Positions 44,994-53,999 of a stretch of 64,000 bases of DNA are shown piece by piece (within the stretch, counting starts at the first letter, position 1; each line of letters opens with the position of its first letter). The notes beneath the pieces were generated by a model. That model was not told where the DNA came from. It ran no database searches and saw nothing but the letters and a program-made list of their open reading frames with translations. The stretch is from Fen-1254 sp963769605 (lineage in GTDB: Bacteria > Bacteroidota > Ignavibacteria > UBA10030), in assembly GCA_963769605.1 (NCBI GenBank), contig CAVYML010000009.1:1624313-1688312 (forward strand). Reading direction: 5' to 3'. The position numbers and the translations under genes were made by a program.

Positions 44994-46856
44994 TCAAGAA
45001 ATAATCGGAACGCGGCCGACTGCATCACATGAATCCTTCACAGCGGTCAGCATATCGAAATTGCTGTCAAATTCTTTTCCCTGCTGTATTTTTGCTTCGT
45101 AGAGTGACCGGAAATTTTTAATACTGCTCGCAATCGGATTTGCGGCGGTCGATCCAAGACCGCATCGGCTCGCTTTCAGGATCTGCGCCCATTCCGTCAT
45201 CTCGTCGATATCTTTTTCCACGCCGCGCGCATTGAGAATCTTTTCCAGCTTTTGTTTAAGAAATACGGGGATATTGCGGCATGTTGAACACGAGCCGCAC
45301 GATTCTTCGATGAAAAAGTTCGTAAAGTTCAGAACGACATCTTTCAATAAATCGCGCTGTCTTCCGAAAATGATGATTGATCCGCCGGTGGAAAGATCCG
45401 TATAACTTAAAGTGCGCTGGAATTCATAGGGTCCGATCAGAGTGCCCGACGGTCCGCCGACCTGAACGGCCTGCACATCTGAAGCGCCGACCATTTCAAG
45501 CACGTCGTTCACGGAAAATCCCCATTCGATTTCATACACGCCAGGATACTTGCAATCGCCGGATATGCTCAGCAATTTTGTCCCGCTCGATTCCTTTGTT
45601 CCCATGGAGCGGTACCATGACGATCCATGAACCATTAGTTTTACTATGGAACACAACGTTTCCACATTATTGACGATGGTCGGTTTTTCCAGATACCCGC
45701 TCTCCACCGGAAACGGCGGGCGGTCTCTCGGCTCGCCGCGTTTCCCCTCAGCAGATTCTATAAGAGCCGATTCTTCGCCGCAGACATAAGCGCCGGCGCC
45801 GAACTGAACCCGGATGTCAAAATCGAATCCTTTTTTTCCGCGAATATTTTTTCCAAGATAATTTTTCCGCCTTCCCCCTTCGATAATTTTTTCAAGGTGC
45901 TTCTGTAAATATTTGTACTCGTACCGGACATAGAGAATTCCCTGTGTTGCGCCGACTGCATAGCCCGCAATCGCCATTCCTTCCATCAATACTTTCGGAT
46001 ATTCCGTAAGAATGACCCTGTCCTTAAATGTTCCCGGCTCGCCTTCATCCGCGTTGCAAAAAATATATTTTTCATCGCTTTTCGCATTACGGCAAATTTC
46101 CCATTTCATACCCGTTGGAAATCCTGCCCCGCCGCGTCCGCGTATGATGGACGACTTTACCTCGGCAATAACCTCTTCCGGCTTCATCTTTACAATTTTT
46201 TTAAGCGCCTCGCCGGGTTTATACCCGTCGGCAAGTATGGGCCCTTTTTTGCGAATGTTGTTCTGAACCATCGAGTGAATTTCAGGAAGAGCGTTAGCGC
46301 CGTCTCCCAATCCTTCAACCATCACCTCGTCCAAGGTCTTTCCTGCTTTGAGATCACGGACAATTTCCTTAACACGAAACATTGTCAATCGTGTAAACAA
46401 TTTTCCATTAATAAGAGCGGCAGGTTCCTGATCGCTCATGCCAATGCATGATGTAAAGAAGAGCCCGATTAATCCGTCGGGTGAAACCTCGCCGAATTTA
46501 CAGCCGGCCTCCCGTTCGAATGTGAGCATAACTTCCTGGCATCCCATCATATTGGCGACGACGCTGTTGTTTAGAAAGACTGTGAACTTGCCTGTCGGCT
46601 TTGTAGAAAAGAAATGATAGAAGGAAAGAGTTTGATCGATATCGATTGTGGATATGTTCAACTGATGGGATATTTCCGAAACGATGAGCGGCGGAATATA
46701 GCCGAACTCAGTTTGCGTGTCGATCAAAATATCCATCAGTCTCGTTTGATTGCAGTTGTACTTCGTAATAATGCTGCGAACTTTATCAATCATGGTTTGA
46801 TGAGCGATATCGTCAATCTTTAGATCATCTAAGACTTTCGGAAATGAAGTTTTCAT
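44994..46856 (-). CDS. hoxF: Hydrogenase diaphorase NADH-binding subunit with fused NuoE-like domain
   Basis: 620 residues. The N-terminal 170 residues are a NuoE/HoxE-like thioredoxin fold and the rest is NuoF-like. FMN/NAD sites: GRGGAGFPTGMKW and GAGAYVCGEESALIESAEGKR (quoted in part). The C-terminal [4Fe-4S] site is SCGSCSTCRN plus the distal Cys in SRCGLGS. In the NuoE-like part three of the four expected [2Fe-2S] cysteines appear lost: the first pair aligns to FLNNSV and the second reads TSCIGMS with Ser for the last Cys. It couples H2 to NAD(H). It is the first gene of the operon, and the promoter lies right of 46856. Confidence 0.9.
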   Translation of the reverse strand: MKTSFPKVLDDLKIDDIAHQTMIDKVRSIITKYNCNQTRLMDILIDTQTEFGYIPPLIVSEISHQLNISTIDIDQTLSFYHFFSTKPTGKFTVFLNNSVVANMMGCQEVMLTFEREAGCKFGEVSPDGLIGLFFTSCIGMSDQEPAALINGKLFTRLTMFRVKEIVRDLKAGKTLDEVMVEGLGDGANALPEIHSMVQNNIRKKGPILADGYKPGEALKKIVKMKPEEVIAEVKSSIIRGRGGAGFPTGMKWEICRNAKSDEKYIFCNADEGEPGTFKDRVILTEYPKVLMEGMAIAGYAVGATQGILYVRYEYKYLQKHLEKIIEGGRRKNYLGKNIRGKKGFDFDIRVQFGAGAYVCGEESALIESAEGKRGEPRDRPPFPVESGYLEKPTIVNNVETLCSIVKLMVHGSSWYRSMGTKESSGTKLLSISGDCKYPGVYEIEWGFSVNDVLEMVGASDVQAVQVGGPSGTLIGPYEFQRTLSYTDLSTGGSIIIFGRQRDLLKDVVLNFTNFFIEESCGSCSTCRNIPVFLKQKLEKILNARGVEKDIDEMTEWAQILKASRCGLGSTAANPIASSIKNFRSLYEAKIQQGKEFDSNFDMLTAVKDSCDAVGRVPIIS

Positions 46857-47178
46857 CGCGCTTGCCCTTTCAAATTCTTGAAACAGAACTTATACCGACC
46901 TGCCCGCGAATTATGTATAAATAATTAAGAAATGATAAGTGAGTATTCTCTCATTATCAAGCATTAGATGCCCGATAGTAGAAAAATGTTTCTTCTTGGA
47001 TGAATCAGACCAAAAGTTTATTCTGCAGGACCATGAAAATAGCATGTATTGAGGAAAAAATGCGGTTGAGCGGCTGCAAAGAAATCAAAGCAGAAACTCG
47101 GGGAAAGAAAGTCAACCTGTCGATTTTACCCAAAAGAAGAGAGTTGTTAAACTGTGAACTGAGAACTGAAAATAAAAA
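46857..47178. other. hoxF upstream region
   Basis: About 320 bases between hoxF and the MITE-like element. It should hold the hox promoter (transcription leftwards). An open frame at 47000-47218 is not credible because it reads into the repeat element. A small heptad-like patch (gttaaactgtgaactgagaactg) lies at about 47145-47170. Confidence 0.4.
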
Positions 47179-47338
47179 CTCTGAGGCTGTCCAAAAAGTT
47201 CATTTGTTGGTAGGATAGGCATTCTTGCCTGCCTGCGCGACTGTGTCAGCAGTCAGGCAGGCCTGTCCAATATTGACGAAAAACGACAAACAGGAATCTT
47301 TGTCCTACCAAATTTTTTCTTTTTGGAAAACCTCAGAG
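47179..47338. mobile_element. MITE-like hairpin element, copy 1
   Basis: About 160 bases bounded by imperfect terminal inverted repeats: CTCTGAGGCTGTCCAAAAAG at the left and CTTTTTGGAAAACCTCAGAG at the right. It has no transposase. The interior holds GCCTGCCTG...CAGGCAGGC arms, so the whole element can fold. A related copy lies in the opposite orientation at 49042-49206, sharing the stretch with AAGTTCATTTgTTGG and TATTGACGA near opposite ends. Confidence 0.75.
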
Positions 47339-47347
47339 AAAAAGAGT

Positions 47348-47929
47348 TTATTTATCCAATTCCAGATTCAACGTAATCGTCACATCCTGTCCGGCAATCA
47401 GCCCGCCGGATTCCAGCGCTTTGTTCCATTTCAGGTTATAATCGAACCTGTTAAGAACCGTTGTTGCCGTCCACGACATTGCCGTGTTACCCCATGGAGT
47501 TTTAATGGAGCCGTTGTAAACTGCGTCAAAAACGACTTTCTTCGTTACATCGCGTATGGTCAGGTCGCCGGTTATTTTATATTTTCCTTCGCCCACCTTT
47601 TCAAACGAAGCGCTTGTGAATTTGATTTCAGGGTATTTTTCCGCGTTAAAAAAATCATCCGACTTCAGATGATTATCGCGCGCTGCGTTATCGGTATTGA
47701 TGCTTGTCGTTTTTATAACCGCCTGAACTGCTGCATCGGTAAAATCATCCTTTGCAGTCGTTAGGGTGATATCGAAATCCTTAAAATTTCCCGATACGGT
47801 GGAAATCACAAGGTGCTTCACGCTGAAGCCAATCGAGGAATGATTCTTATCTAATTTCCATCCGGCTTGACTCCACGCAAGAGATGAGGCCGCAAAAAAA
47901 ACGGCGGCAAATTGAAAAAATCGTTTCAT
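47348..47929 (-). CDS. YceI family periplasmic protein
   Basis: 193 residues with a signal peptide (FFQFAAVFFAASSLAWSQ). YceI proteins form an extended lipocalin-like barrel that binds isoprenoid-type lipids. Family markers are WKLDKNHSSIGFSVKHLVIS near the start of the mature protein, GNFKDFD, LKSDDFFNAEKYPEIKF, and GDLTIRDVTKKVVFD. The function is usually stress- or isoprenoid-related, and unknown here. It is the last gene in a cluster with a small protein and a MarR regulator. Confidence 0.92.
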   Translation of the reverse strand: MKRFFQFAAVFFAASSLAWSQAGWKLDKNHSSIGFSVKHLVISTVSGNFKDFDITLTTAKDDFTDAAVQAVIKTTSINTDNAARDNHLKSDDFFNAEKYPEIKFTSASFEKVGEGKYKITGDLTIRDVTKKVVFDAVYNGSIKTPWGNTAMSWTATTVLNRFDYNLKWNKALESGGLIAGQDVTITLNLELDK

Positions 47930-47967
47930 ATGAAACCTCCTGTAGTTGAAAAAGGCATCGATAAAAA

Positions 47968-48264
47968 TTAATTAAGAGAATACTGAGGCGCCGTTAATGT
48001 CGGAGTCGTGTGAAACATAAGCTCTGTAATTGCATACTGCATGTACGGAAACAGCGGCATGGTCTTGAGAATACGCAAGGCGGATTCCGCGGACGATGCG
48101 AGGATAACGGTCCAGAGAATTTCGCGGTTTTCCGAAAGGCTGTAGCTTACGAGCAGCCCTCGCTGCATGAGTTCATTTACATGTTCGCTCTGCATCGGAA
48201 TGAGAGAAATAAACTCCGCACTGGGCTGTTGGGGCAACTGAATTGTGACCATATATTCATTCAT
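47968..48264 (-). CDS. Small ferredoxin-like-fold protein
   Basis: 98 residues from ATG 48262-48264, chosen over a start nine codons upstream because GGAG sits ahead of it. The pattern MNEYMVTIQLP, an internal helix QSEHVNELMQRGLLVSYS, WTVILASSAESALRILKTMPL and a C-terminal strand resembles muconolactone-isomerase/YciI-type dimeric alpha-beta barrels. No catalytic residue can be assigned. It sits between marR and yceI on the same strand. Confidence 0.65.
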   Translation of the reverse strand: MNEYMVTIQLPQQPSAEFISLIPMQSEHVNELMQRGLLVSYSLSENREILWTVILASSAESALRILKTMPLFPYMQYAITELMFHTTPTLTAPQYSLN

Positions 48265-48360
48265 ACGGATTCTCCATCCATAGAAGAACAACGGCCGGGC
48301 GATATTAGTTTCGAACTTAAATTAAAAATTTCTCATAATGAAAGAGAAATTTTCCAGAAA

Positions 48361-48819
48361 TTATGACGGGCTTTGAATGCCAGTCCCAAGTTTTTTCAGC
48401 AATCGTCCGAGTTCTTCTTGTTCGTTTTCCGTAAGCACGGAAGCAAGTTGAACGATATATTCCGCATGTTCGCCAAAAGTTTTTTTGAACAGCCGCTTGC
48501 CTTTATCTGTAAGATGTACGGTGCAGGCGCGCCGGTCATCTTCGCATACCGTACGTTCGACGATTCCCTCTTTTTCAAGATTATTCACGACCACGGTCAT
48601 ATTGCCGCCGCTGACGAAATGTTTTTTGGTTAAATCTCCGATCAGCATAGGTCCAAGATGGCCGAGACATTCGACGGCGCCGAATTGCGCCTGTGTCAGG
48701 CCGAATGTGCGAATATGTTTCGCCGTAAGGTGGCCGAACGTATCATGCGCACGGGCGAGTTTGACCCAGAGAGAAAGCGCGATGTCCGTCTTTTTTCCGT
48801 AATGCTTTGTTGTTTTCAT
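48361..48819 (-). CDS. MarR-family transcriptional regulator
   Basis: 152 residues with the winged helix-turn-helix: LTQAQFGAVECLGHLGPMLIGDL, then the recognition helix region GGNMTVVVNNLEKEGIVER and the wing CEDDRRACTVHLTDKG. MarR proteins repress neighbouring genes and are released by phenolic or oxidative ligands. It probably controls the downstream small protein and yceI and itself. Confidence 0.9.
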   Translation of the reverse strand: MKTTKHYGKKTDIALSLWVKLARAHDTFGHLTAKHIRTFGLTQAQFGAVECLGHLGPMLIGDLTKKHFVSGGNMTVVVNNLEKEGIVERTVCEDDRRACTVHLTDKGKRLFKKTFGEHAEYIVQLASVLTENEQEELGRLLKKLGTGIQSPS

Positions 48820-49041
48820 AGTATCCCTTTGAATTTAAATTACTAAACGAAAGAAACGCAAATTCGGTTCCCTAATTAAAACAAGAAATTTCAAAGAATC
48901 AATCCTCATTGAAAAAATAAGAGAAAATAGCCGGAATTTGGGGAAAACTCGATACGTTCGCAGGCAGGGATAGATTTCCATGAATTCCTTTCCGGGCAGG
49001 CGCTTTTTTGAGCGGGCAAAAAGAGCCTGCCGGAATCGAAT
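48820..49041. other. marR upstream region with hairpin
   Basis: Holds the presumed marR promoter. At 48991-49034 is a strong hairpin whose arms TCCGGGCAGGCGCTTTTT and AAAAAGAGCCTGCCGGA pair with one bulge and one mismatch. It is not a classical terminator because no T-run follows the full stem. Confidence 0.5.
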
Positions 49042-49206
49042 TGAGGTTGTCTAAAAAGAAAGAATCATGGTATCGTCAATATTGGACAGGCAGTCCTGCC
49101 TGCGTGACTGTGTCAGTCAGTCAGGCCTGCCTGCGTGATTGCATCAGCAGTCAGGCGGGCAAGAATGCCTATCCTGCCAATAAATGAACTTTTTGGACAA
49201 CCTCTC
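49042..49206. mobile_element. MITE-like hairpin element, copy 2
   Basis: About 165 bases bounded by TGAGGTTGTCTAAAAAG on the left and CTTTTTGGACAACCTCT on the right. The interior is a reverse-complement relative of copy 1 (shared CAATATTGGACAGGC and CAAGAATGCCTATCCTGCC), with extra iterations of a GCCTGCCTG-type word. No coding capacity. Together with copy 1 it brackets the yceI-small protein-marR genes. Confidence 0.75.
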
Positions 49207-49308
49207 TACAAAAAGGAATTGTAGGACCAATTGTTTTAAAAATAACGGGCAGTTTCAATCTCTCTTTTTTTGTCCTATATTTTTATCAATTAAAATGAAG
49301 GATACAGG

Positions 49309-49854
49309 ATGCGATTGTGGAAGACTCTCAAGAAAGAAACGATTCTCGACTTTAATAAATTTTTAAAGGTCGAAAAACATACCATCGAATTGCCGGACGG
49401 AAGAATTCTCGACGACTGGCCCTGGATCATTTCTCCCGACTATGTCCTTGTTTTGCCGCTCACAGAGCGGGGGACGCTGCTTATGTTTCATCAGACAAAA
49501 TATGCGGTGGAGGGAACATCCTTTGCTCCGGTCGGCGGACATCTGGAACCGGGTGAAGAGCCGCTTGCGGCGGCCAAGCGGGAACTGCGAGAAGAGATGG
49601 GATGTGAAGCGGAAGAATGGATTTCATTCGGCGGCTATCGGGCAAATGGGAATAACGGCGGCGGAACGGGGCATCTTTTCCTTGCTATCAATACACGGAA
49701 AGTTTGCGAACCGATCATTGATGATCTGGAAGACATGGAACCGGTCGAGTTGACGATTGATGAAGCTGAGCGGAAACTTTTTCAGGGTGAGATCAAGGTA
49801 ATGGGATGGGTGGCGATGACAGCAGTCGGACTGTTGTATTTGAAACGAATGTAA
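49309..49854 (+). CDS. NUDIX hydrolase
   Basis: 181 residues. The Nudix box is complete: GGHLEPGEEPLAAAKRELRE followed by EMG, with the metal-binding glutamates. The N-terminal FLKVEKHTIELPDGRILDDWP resembles ADP-ribose pyrophosphatase-type members, so a nucleoside diphosphate sugar such as ADP-ribose is the likely substrate, though this is not proven. Start ATG 49309 has GGATACAGG upstream. It is the last gene with chromosome-like composition before the IS-rich region. Confidence 0.88.
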   Translation: MRLWKTLKKETILDFNKFLKVEKHTIELPDGRILDDWPWIISPDYVLVLPLTERGTLLMFHQTKYAVEGTSFAPVGGHLEPGEEPLAAAKRELREEMGCEAEEWISFGGYRANGNNGGGTGHLFLAINTRKVCEPIIDDLEDMEPVELTIDEAERKLFQGEIKVMGWVAMTAVGLLYLKRM

Positions 49855-50071
49855 TGTGAACTGTGAACTGAAAAACTGTGTACGTTGTAAATGAACATTT
49901 TATAGACTATTATCGCATGAATTCTTATATTAGAATTGAGGCAAATGAAGATGGTGTAAAAATTGGTTCGATAGTTTACCACACGAGGTAAGAGATCCAG
50001 ACTAAAAAGACATACAAAGTAAACCCGAGAACGGAACTTGCCAATACATTTGAGACAAATATTTTCATGAG

Positions 50072-51061
50072 TTAGCCACCAAATCCGACTGCAATTTTTA
50101 CTGGTGGATTTATCCAGACATGTTCTGGAAGTGATTTTACCACTGGCACACCTTTGACAAATCTCTCTGGGTGGTCTTCAAAAGCTTTCAAAAGGACAGC
50201 AGCTCTTGTTTTTAGTATGCCTTCATACTGCTGATCATGCACGCTCGCTGGCGTCAACATAGCAATGCCTGAATGACGATGTTCCTGATTATACCAACGA
50301 TAGAACTCTTGACAGAACATCCTGGCTTCTTCAATCGTTAAAAAACGCTCAGGAAAATCAGGCCGATATTTTAACGTTTTAAACGCCGACTCCGAGAACG
50401 GATTGTCATTGGACACATGAGGCCGAGAATGTGTTTTGACGACACCAAGATCTACAAGCAATTGAGCAACTACAACGGATTTCATCGAGCTTCCGTTGTC
50501 GGCATGCACTGTCAAGCATCCGCGTTCAATATGCTGCCTTCGGCATGTTTCGCCAATCAATTCTTCTGCAAGCTTTGCTGATTCCTTATAGGCGACCATC
50601 CAACCGACTACATACCGACTATAAACATCTATAATGGTATAGAGATAATAATACGTCCACTTTCTCGGCCCCTTGAGCTTTGTGATATCCCAAGACCATA
50701 CTTCATTGGGCTTTGATGCCAAAAGTTCAGGACGAGAATATTTTCTCGGCTCACCTTGACGTCGTTGAAGGTTTTGTTCATTACGGCCAAGAATTCGATA
50801 CATCGTTCTTTCAGAGCATAAATACAGGCCTTCATCAAGTAATGTCGTATAGATTTCCGGTGGAGCCACATCCCTAAATCGTTCACAATTCAATGTTTCC
50901 AGAACACAGGTTTCTTCTTGTTTTGCAAGACTACGGTGATGCACACTATGCTCTTTCAATGAATCTTCCGGCTTTGGTAAACGATATACACTCGATCGAG
51001 GCATTTCAAATGCCTGGCACAAAGACCTTATCCCTAATGCTTTTCCATGAACTGCTATCAT
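50072..51061 (-). CDS. IS3-family transposase OrfB (DDE integrase core)
   Basis: 329 residues. The catalytic triad is visible: Asp in WSWDITKLKG, Asp in TVHADNGS and Glu in FSESAFKTLKYRPDFP. The N-terminus contains an HTH_21-like segment (YTTLLDEGLYLCSERTMYRIL). Its start overlaps the end of orfA by four bases (ATGA). In IS3 elements the active transposase is normally an OrfAB fusion made by frameshifting, but here the overlap is an ATGA, so coupling by re-initiation is also possible. Confidence 0.9.
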   Translation of the reverse strand: MIAVHGKALGIRSLCQAFEMPRSSVYRLPKPEDSLKEHSVHHRSLAKQEETCVLETLNCERFRDVAPPEIYTTLLDEGLYLCSERTMYRILGRNEQNLQRRQGEPRKYSRPELLASKPNEVWSWDITKLKGPRKWTYYYLYTIIDVYSRYVVGWMVAYKESAKLAEELIGETCRRQHIERGCLTVHADNGSSMKSVVVAQLLVDLGVVKTHSRPHVSNDNPFSESAFKTLKYRPDFPERFLTIEEARMFCQEFYRWYNQEHRHSGIAMLTPASVHDQQYEGILKTRAAVLLKAFEDHPERFVKGVPVVKSLPEHVWINPPVKIAVGFGG

Positions 51062-51537
51062 TGCTCGGCTTTCTTCTCGTCGGTCTCGACTTGGTCGAGT
51101 CCCAGAATCAACGAAAGTTTTTTTTGGAGCTCTACGATTAATTCCGTCTTCTTGAGCTTCTTTTCTGTGCTCTCCAATTGGCGACGTAATCGGTGTATCT
51201 CCGCCTGCAAAACGACTCGACTTTTTATCTTACCGCCGCTCTTGATCGAATTTAATTCTCCGCGTTCCTGTTGCTCAATCCACTTGCGAACTGAGGAATA
51301 ATACAATCCTTCTTTGCGCAAATACGATCCGATTGAACTGCTGCTCCCATTGGCTTTCATTTCTGCAATTGCTTCTATCACTCGGACCTTATAGCCAATT
51401 GACAATCGTCGGCGTCTTTTACCTCCCACCACCTCAACTTCCATTTCTGGTGTTTCTGCACCCGTAACTCCAGTCGGCCTACGGCCTCCTTCCATTACGG
51501 GTGTCTGGGGTAGTTGTTCTATCCGTGCTTGTACCAT
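51058..51537 (-). CDS. IS3-family transposase OrfA
   Basis: 159 residues. The helix-turn-helix region (SIGYKVRVIEAIAEMKANGS, SYLRKEGLYYSSVRKWIEQQ) is followed by a C-terminal leucine-zipper-like coiled coil (LQAEIHRLRRQLESTEKKLK). The N-terminal 45 residues are low complexity and may start later. It binds the IS ends and fuses functionally with OrfB. Confidence 0.85.
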   Translation of the reverse strand: MVQARIEQLPQTPVMEGGRRPTGVTGAETPEMEVEVVGGKRRRRLSIGYKVRVIEAIAEMKANGSSSSIGSYLRKEGLYYSSVRKWIEQQERGELNSIKSGGKIKSRVVLQAEIHRLRRQLESTEKKLKKTELIVELQKKLSLILGLDQVETDEKKAEQ

Positions 51538-51607
51538 TTATTCTGCTCCTCTGCCCTCGATTGTGAGTTACATCATTATACGGTATTTTGTCTCATCAAT
51601 ATAGGCA

Positions 51608-52264
51608 AAGAGGGGAATATGGATTGTTGACGACGACAAGCGCTTTTGTACAAATCTCCGGAATTTTCTGCAGAGCAATCACTATAAAAATACTTCGATT
51701 TTTTATACAGAGGAATCAATTCTTGAATTGATGAATCATAAATTTGATTCTCCTGATATTGTATTGTTAGACATCAATTTTTCCGACAGTAAAATATCGG
51801 GATATGATATTCTGAAAGCTATTAAATCGAAGATTCCAGAGTCAAAAATTATCATGATTACGGCATTCGGTGAGGATGAGCATGCTCGTTTTACAATAAA
51901 ACACGGGGCGAATGGATTCGTCAATAAGATACAAGACCCTCAATATCTTCTTAAAGCTTTCAGCGTTATACTTCAGGGTGGAGTGTTTGCAGATCCCGGA
52001 ATGCTTTCAAGAATTATCTCTTCGTCCGTCAAAGACGATTCATTTCTTCGATATGATTTTACATGGCGTGAAAAAGAAATAATTGAGGATCTTTTGAATG
52101 GTGTTTCAATTAAAAGCATTGCAGATAAAACATTTTTAAGCGTACATACAATCAATTATCATATTAAAAATATTATATTGATGTTAAATACCGCTTTGGT
52201 TTGGATAAATAGTTCTTGCAGTTCAAAGGGTTTGACTTCTTTAATTTCCGTTCACCGCTTTTAA
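51608..52264 (+). pseudogene. NarL-type response regulator truncated by the IS3 element
   Basis: Directly after the IS right end an open frame reads KRGIWIVDDDKRFCTNLRNFL, the start of a receiver domain whose own start codon is missing: an in-frame TAG lies inside the IS end and the first ATG (51728) is 40 codons in, past the acidic pocket. The phospho-acceptor Asp is in IVLLDINFSD and the LuxR-type HTH in FTWREKEIIEDLLNGVSIKSIADKTFLSVHTINYHIK. The tail after the HTH (WINSSCSSKGL...) does not look like the family and may be frameshifted. It probably once governed the neighbouring secreted-protein genes, which is inference. Confidence 0.75.
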
Positions 52265-52393
52265 ATCCACCTGCTCTATCAATTCAATACTAATACTGCG
52301 AATATTCGTTGAAAACGCATATTCGAGGTGTTTATTATGCCCTCTGGTTAAAAAACAAGGGGTGTACGAGTGAAAAAACGCCGCTTTTTATGT

Positions 52394-52487
52394 TTTTTGC
52401 GACACGCTTTTTGTGATTTTTACTACATGCATTTGGTTAAAATACGATAGAAATTGGCTTGACATAGTTTTATCATCATCGTAATCA
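52394..52487 (+). promoter_or_regulatory. Promoter with two tandem upstream direct repeats (copy A)
   Basis: A -35 TTGACA (52459-52464) and -10 TAATCA (52482-52487) are 17 bp apart. Upstream are TTTTTGCGACACG (52394-52406) and TTTTTACTACATG (52417-52429), 23 bp apart. The second ends 29 bases before the -35 box. The same arrangement is found at 60559-60652. It drives the TPR-REC gene at 52524. Confidence 0.6.
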
Positions 52488-52523
52488 TTTTACCTGTACC
52501 ATATAAATTATTGGGACCCGATC

Positions 52524-53480
52524 ATGCCGGCACATATCAATCATACTGCATTCACAGAAGAGCAACATAAATTGACAGAACTTGATGAAAAAAGAAAAAT
52601 GGCAAGCGAAGTCCTTAAGCATGTTGACCAATTGATAAAAGCTAAAGATTTGCAAGAAGCTCTATTTGAGACGACGTATGCAAGAAAGATTGACCCTCAA
52701 AACGTTTATGTACTTGCGCTTGAAGAGCGAATAAAAGATTTACTTACAGTGCAATCGAAAACCAAGCAACAAAAAGAACAAATAAAAAATCAACCGGGAC
52801 TCGCAACAGAGACTCAAAAAAAGTGTGCCAAAGAGAAATCATCGCAATTACCAGCGGCATTCCCGCACAATATCAATCAGACTACAACCTCAGTGACGAA
52901 TACAGTTCCTCACATCAAACAAAGTATCATTCCCACGATATGTCGAATCCCAAACGATGTTCAACAGCAGCGCCTCTTTGCATCGGCTGATGATTCCAAG
53001 AAAAAAGGGAGCATCGATAAAATGAAGCAGCCGCCCAAAGTTGTTATGATCGATGATGATAAGGATCTGCTTTCAGTTCTCAGTTTGAGCCTTGAATCTT
53101 GCGGATTTGAAGCAATTCCACTCAGCACTTCAGATGAAGCCTATGTTCTTCTGAAGAAATTTACGCCGGATATTATTCTGTGCGACATCAATCTCGAAAC
53201 ATCTACGATGGGAGGATTCACTTTTTTTGAAAAAATCCAAGAAATTGAGCATCTGAAGGAGGTTCCTTTCATTTTTTTAAGCGGGCTCAATGATGATTTG
53301 GTTGTTCGTACAGGAAAGGAAATGGGCGCAGATGATTACCTTACCAAACCCATAAAAGAACAAAATCTTCTTGCAGCTCTTCGCGGTAAATTAAAGCGAT
53401 TTGAACAATTAAGAGAAATGCAATCCGTAAATATCCATAATTACCCTGCTTCATCACCATTGTGCGAGAGGCATTCTTAA
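52524..53480 (+). CDS. TPR-REC signalling protein
   Basis: 318 residues without an output DNA-binding domain. Residues about 25-75 form a helical, TPR-like segment (VLKHVDQLIKAKDLQEALFE, ARKIDPQNVYVLALEERI). A polar linker of about 90 residues follows. Residues about 170-290 are a receiver domain with VVMIDDDKD, phospho-acceptor Asp in IILCDINLE, Ser in FLSGLND and Lys in YLTKPIKEQ. It probably acts as a phospho-dependent adaptor. It starts at ATG 52524 with only a weak purine stretch ahead. The promoter upstream shares an operator-like repeat with the secreted-protein operon at 60803. Confidence 0.8.
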   Translation: MPAHINHTAFTEEQHKLTELDEKRKMASEVLKHVDQLIKAKDLQEALFETTYARKIDPQNVYVLALEERIKDLLTVQSKTKQQKEQIKNQPGLATETQKKCAKEKSSQLPAAFPHNINQTTTSVTNTVPHIKQSIIPTICRIPNDVQQQRLFASADDSKKKGSIDKMKQPPKVVMIDDDKDLLSVLSLSLESCGFEAIPLSTSDEAYVLLKKFTPDIILCDINLETSTMGGFTFFEKIQEIEHLKEVPFIFLSGLNDDLVVRTGKEMGADDYLTKPIKEQNLLAALRGKLKRFEQLREMQSVNIHNYPASSPLCERHS

Positions 53481-53999
53481 GATTTGCAACATCGTGCCGG
53501 CGTAGGTTGTCAATGAATCATCGAGACTACGCCATGCAGCAGCGAGAAATGAGATCGAAAAGAAATTTGTCTTGAATTATACAGCTATAAATACACAAGA
53601 GAATATTCTTCAAGTTACAGCAGTCATTATTTTAACATTGTAAATATTCAAAAGGTAGACCAATAAAAATGAAATGTTTCATTTTTAAAAGCTCCGGAAT
53701 TACACGTAACATGAAACAGCCTCTCAGGTTGACCCGTTTAGGGGATAGCCGAATCAAGCGTCTGTTAAACGATGCACGATTTTTTAAAATAATTCTTTTA
53801 AAAAACTTACTTCAGAAATATAGAATTGCTTTATTTGCTCATCCAATTGTAGCAGTTGCAACCGGGTCTCGGGGACTGTTGGAGTGGTATGATTTTAAAT
53901 CCTCTTGATTCGTTGAAACACGAAGAAAGAGGATTTTGTGTTTAATACTATTCATCGGATTTTTTATAGAAAGAACAGGCAAAAGAAAAAGGAATTTCT
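53481..53999. other. Intergenic region with a doubtful small ORF
   Basis: About 520 bases. A stem GGCGTAG/CTACGCC (53499-53505 with 53527-53533) follows the TPR-REC gene, without a T-run. A 79-codon plus-strand frame at 53669-53908 has AAAGGTAG upstream but no recognisable domain, so it could be a small basic protein or chance. Nothing else is visible. Confidence 0.3.

Larger units (their letters stand above)
50039..51607 (-). mobile_element. IS3-family insertion sequence
   Basis: About 1,570 bases. The imperfect terminal inverted repeats read TGCCAATACATTTGAGACAAA at the left and, as reverse complement of the right end, TGCCTATATTGATGAGACAAA. It carries orfA and orfB on the minus strand with the typical short overlap. 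I could not define a target duplication. Its right end cuts into a response-regulator gene. Confidence 0.88.

Noticed and set aside
50039..51607. IS3 and MITE copy 2 as one composite transposon
   Set aside because: The MITE ends (GAGGTTGTCCAAAAAG) do not match the IS3 ends (TGCCAATA...GAGACAAA), and the NUDIX gene between them looks chromosomal.
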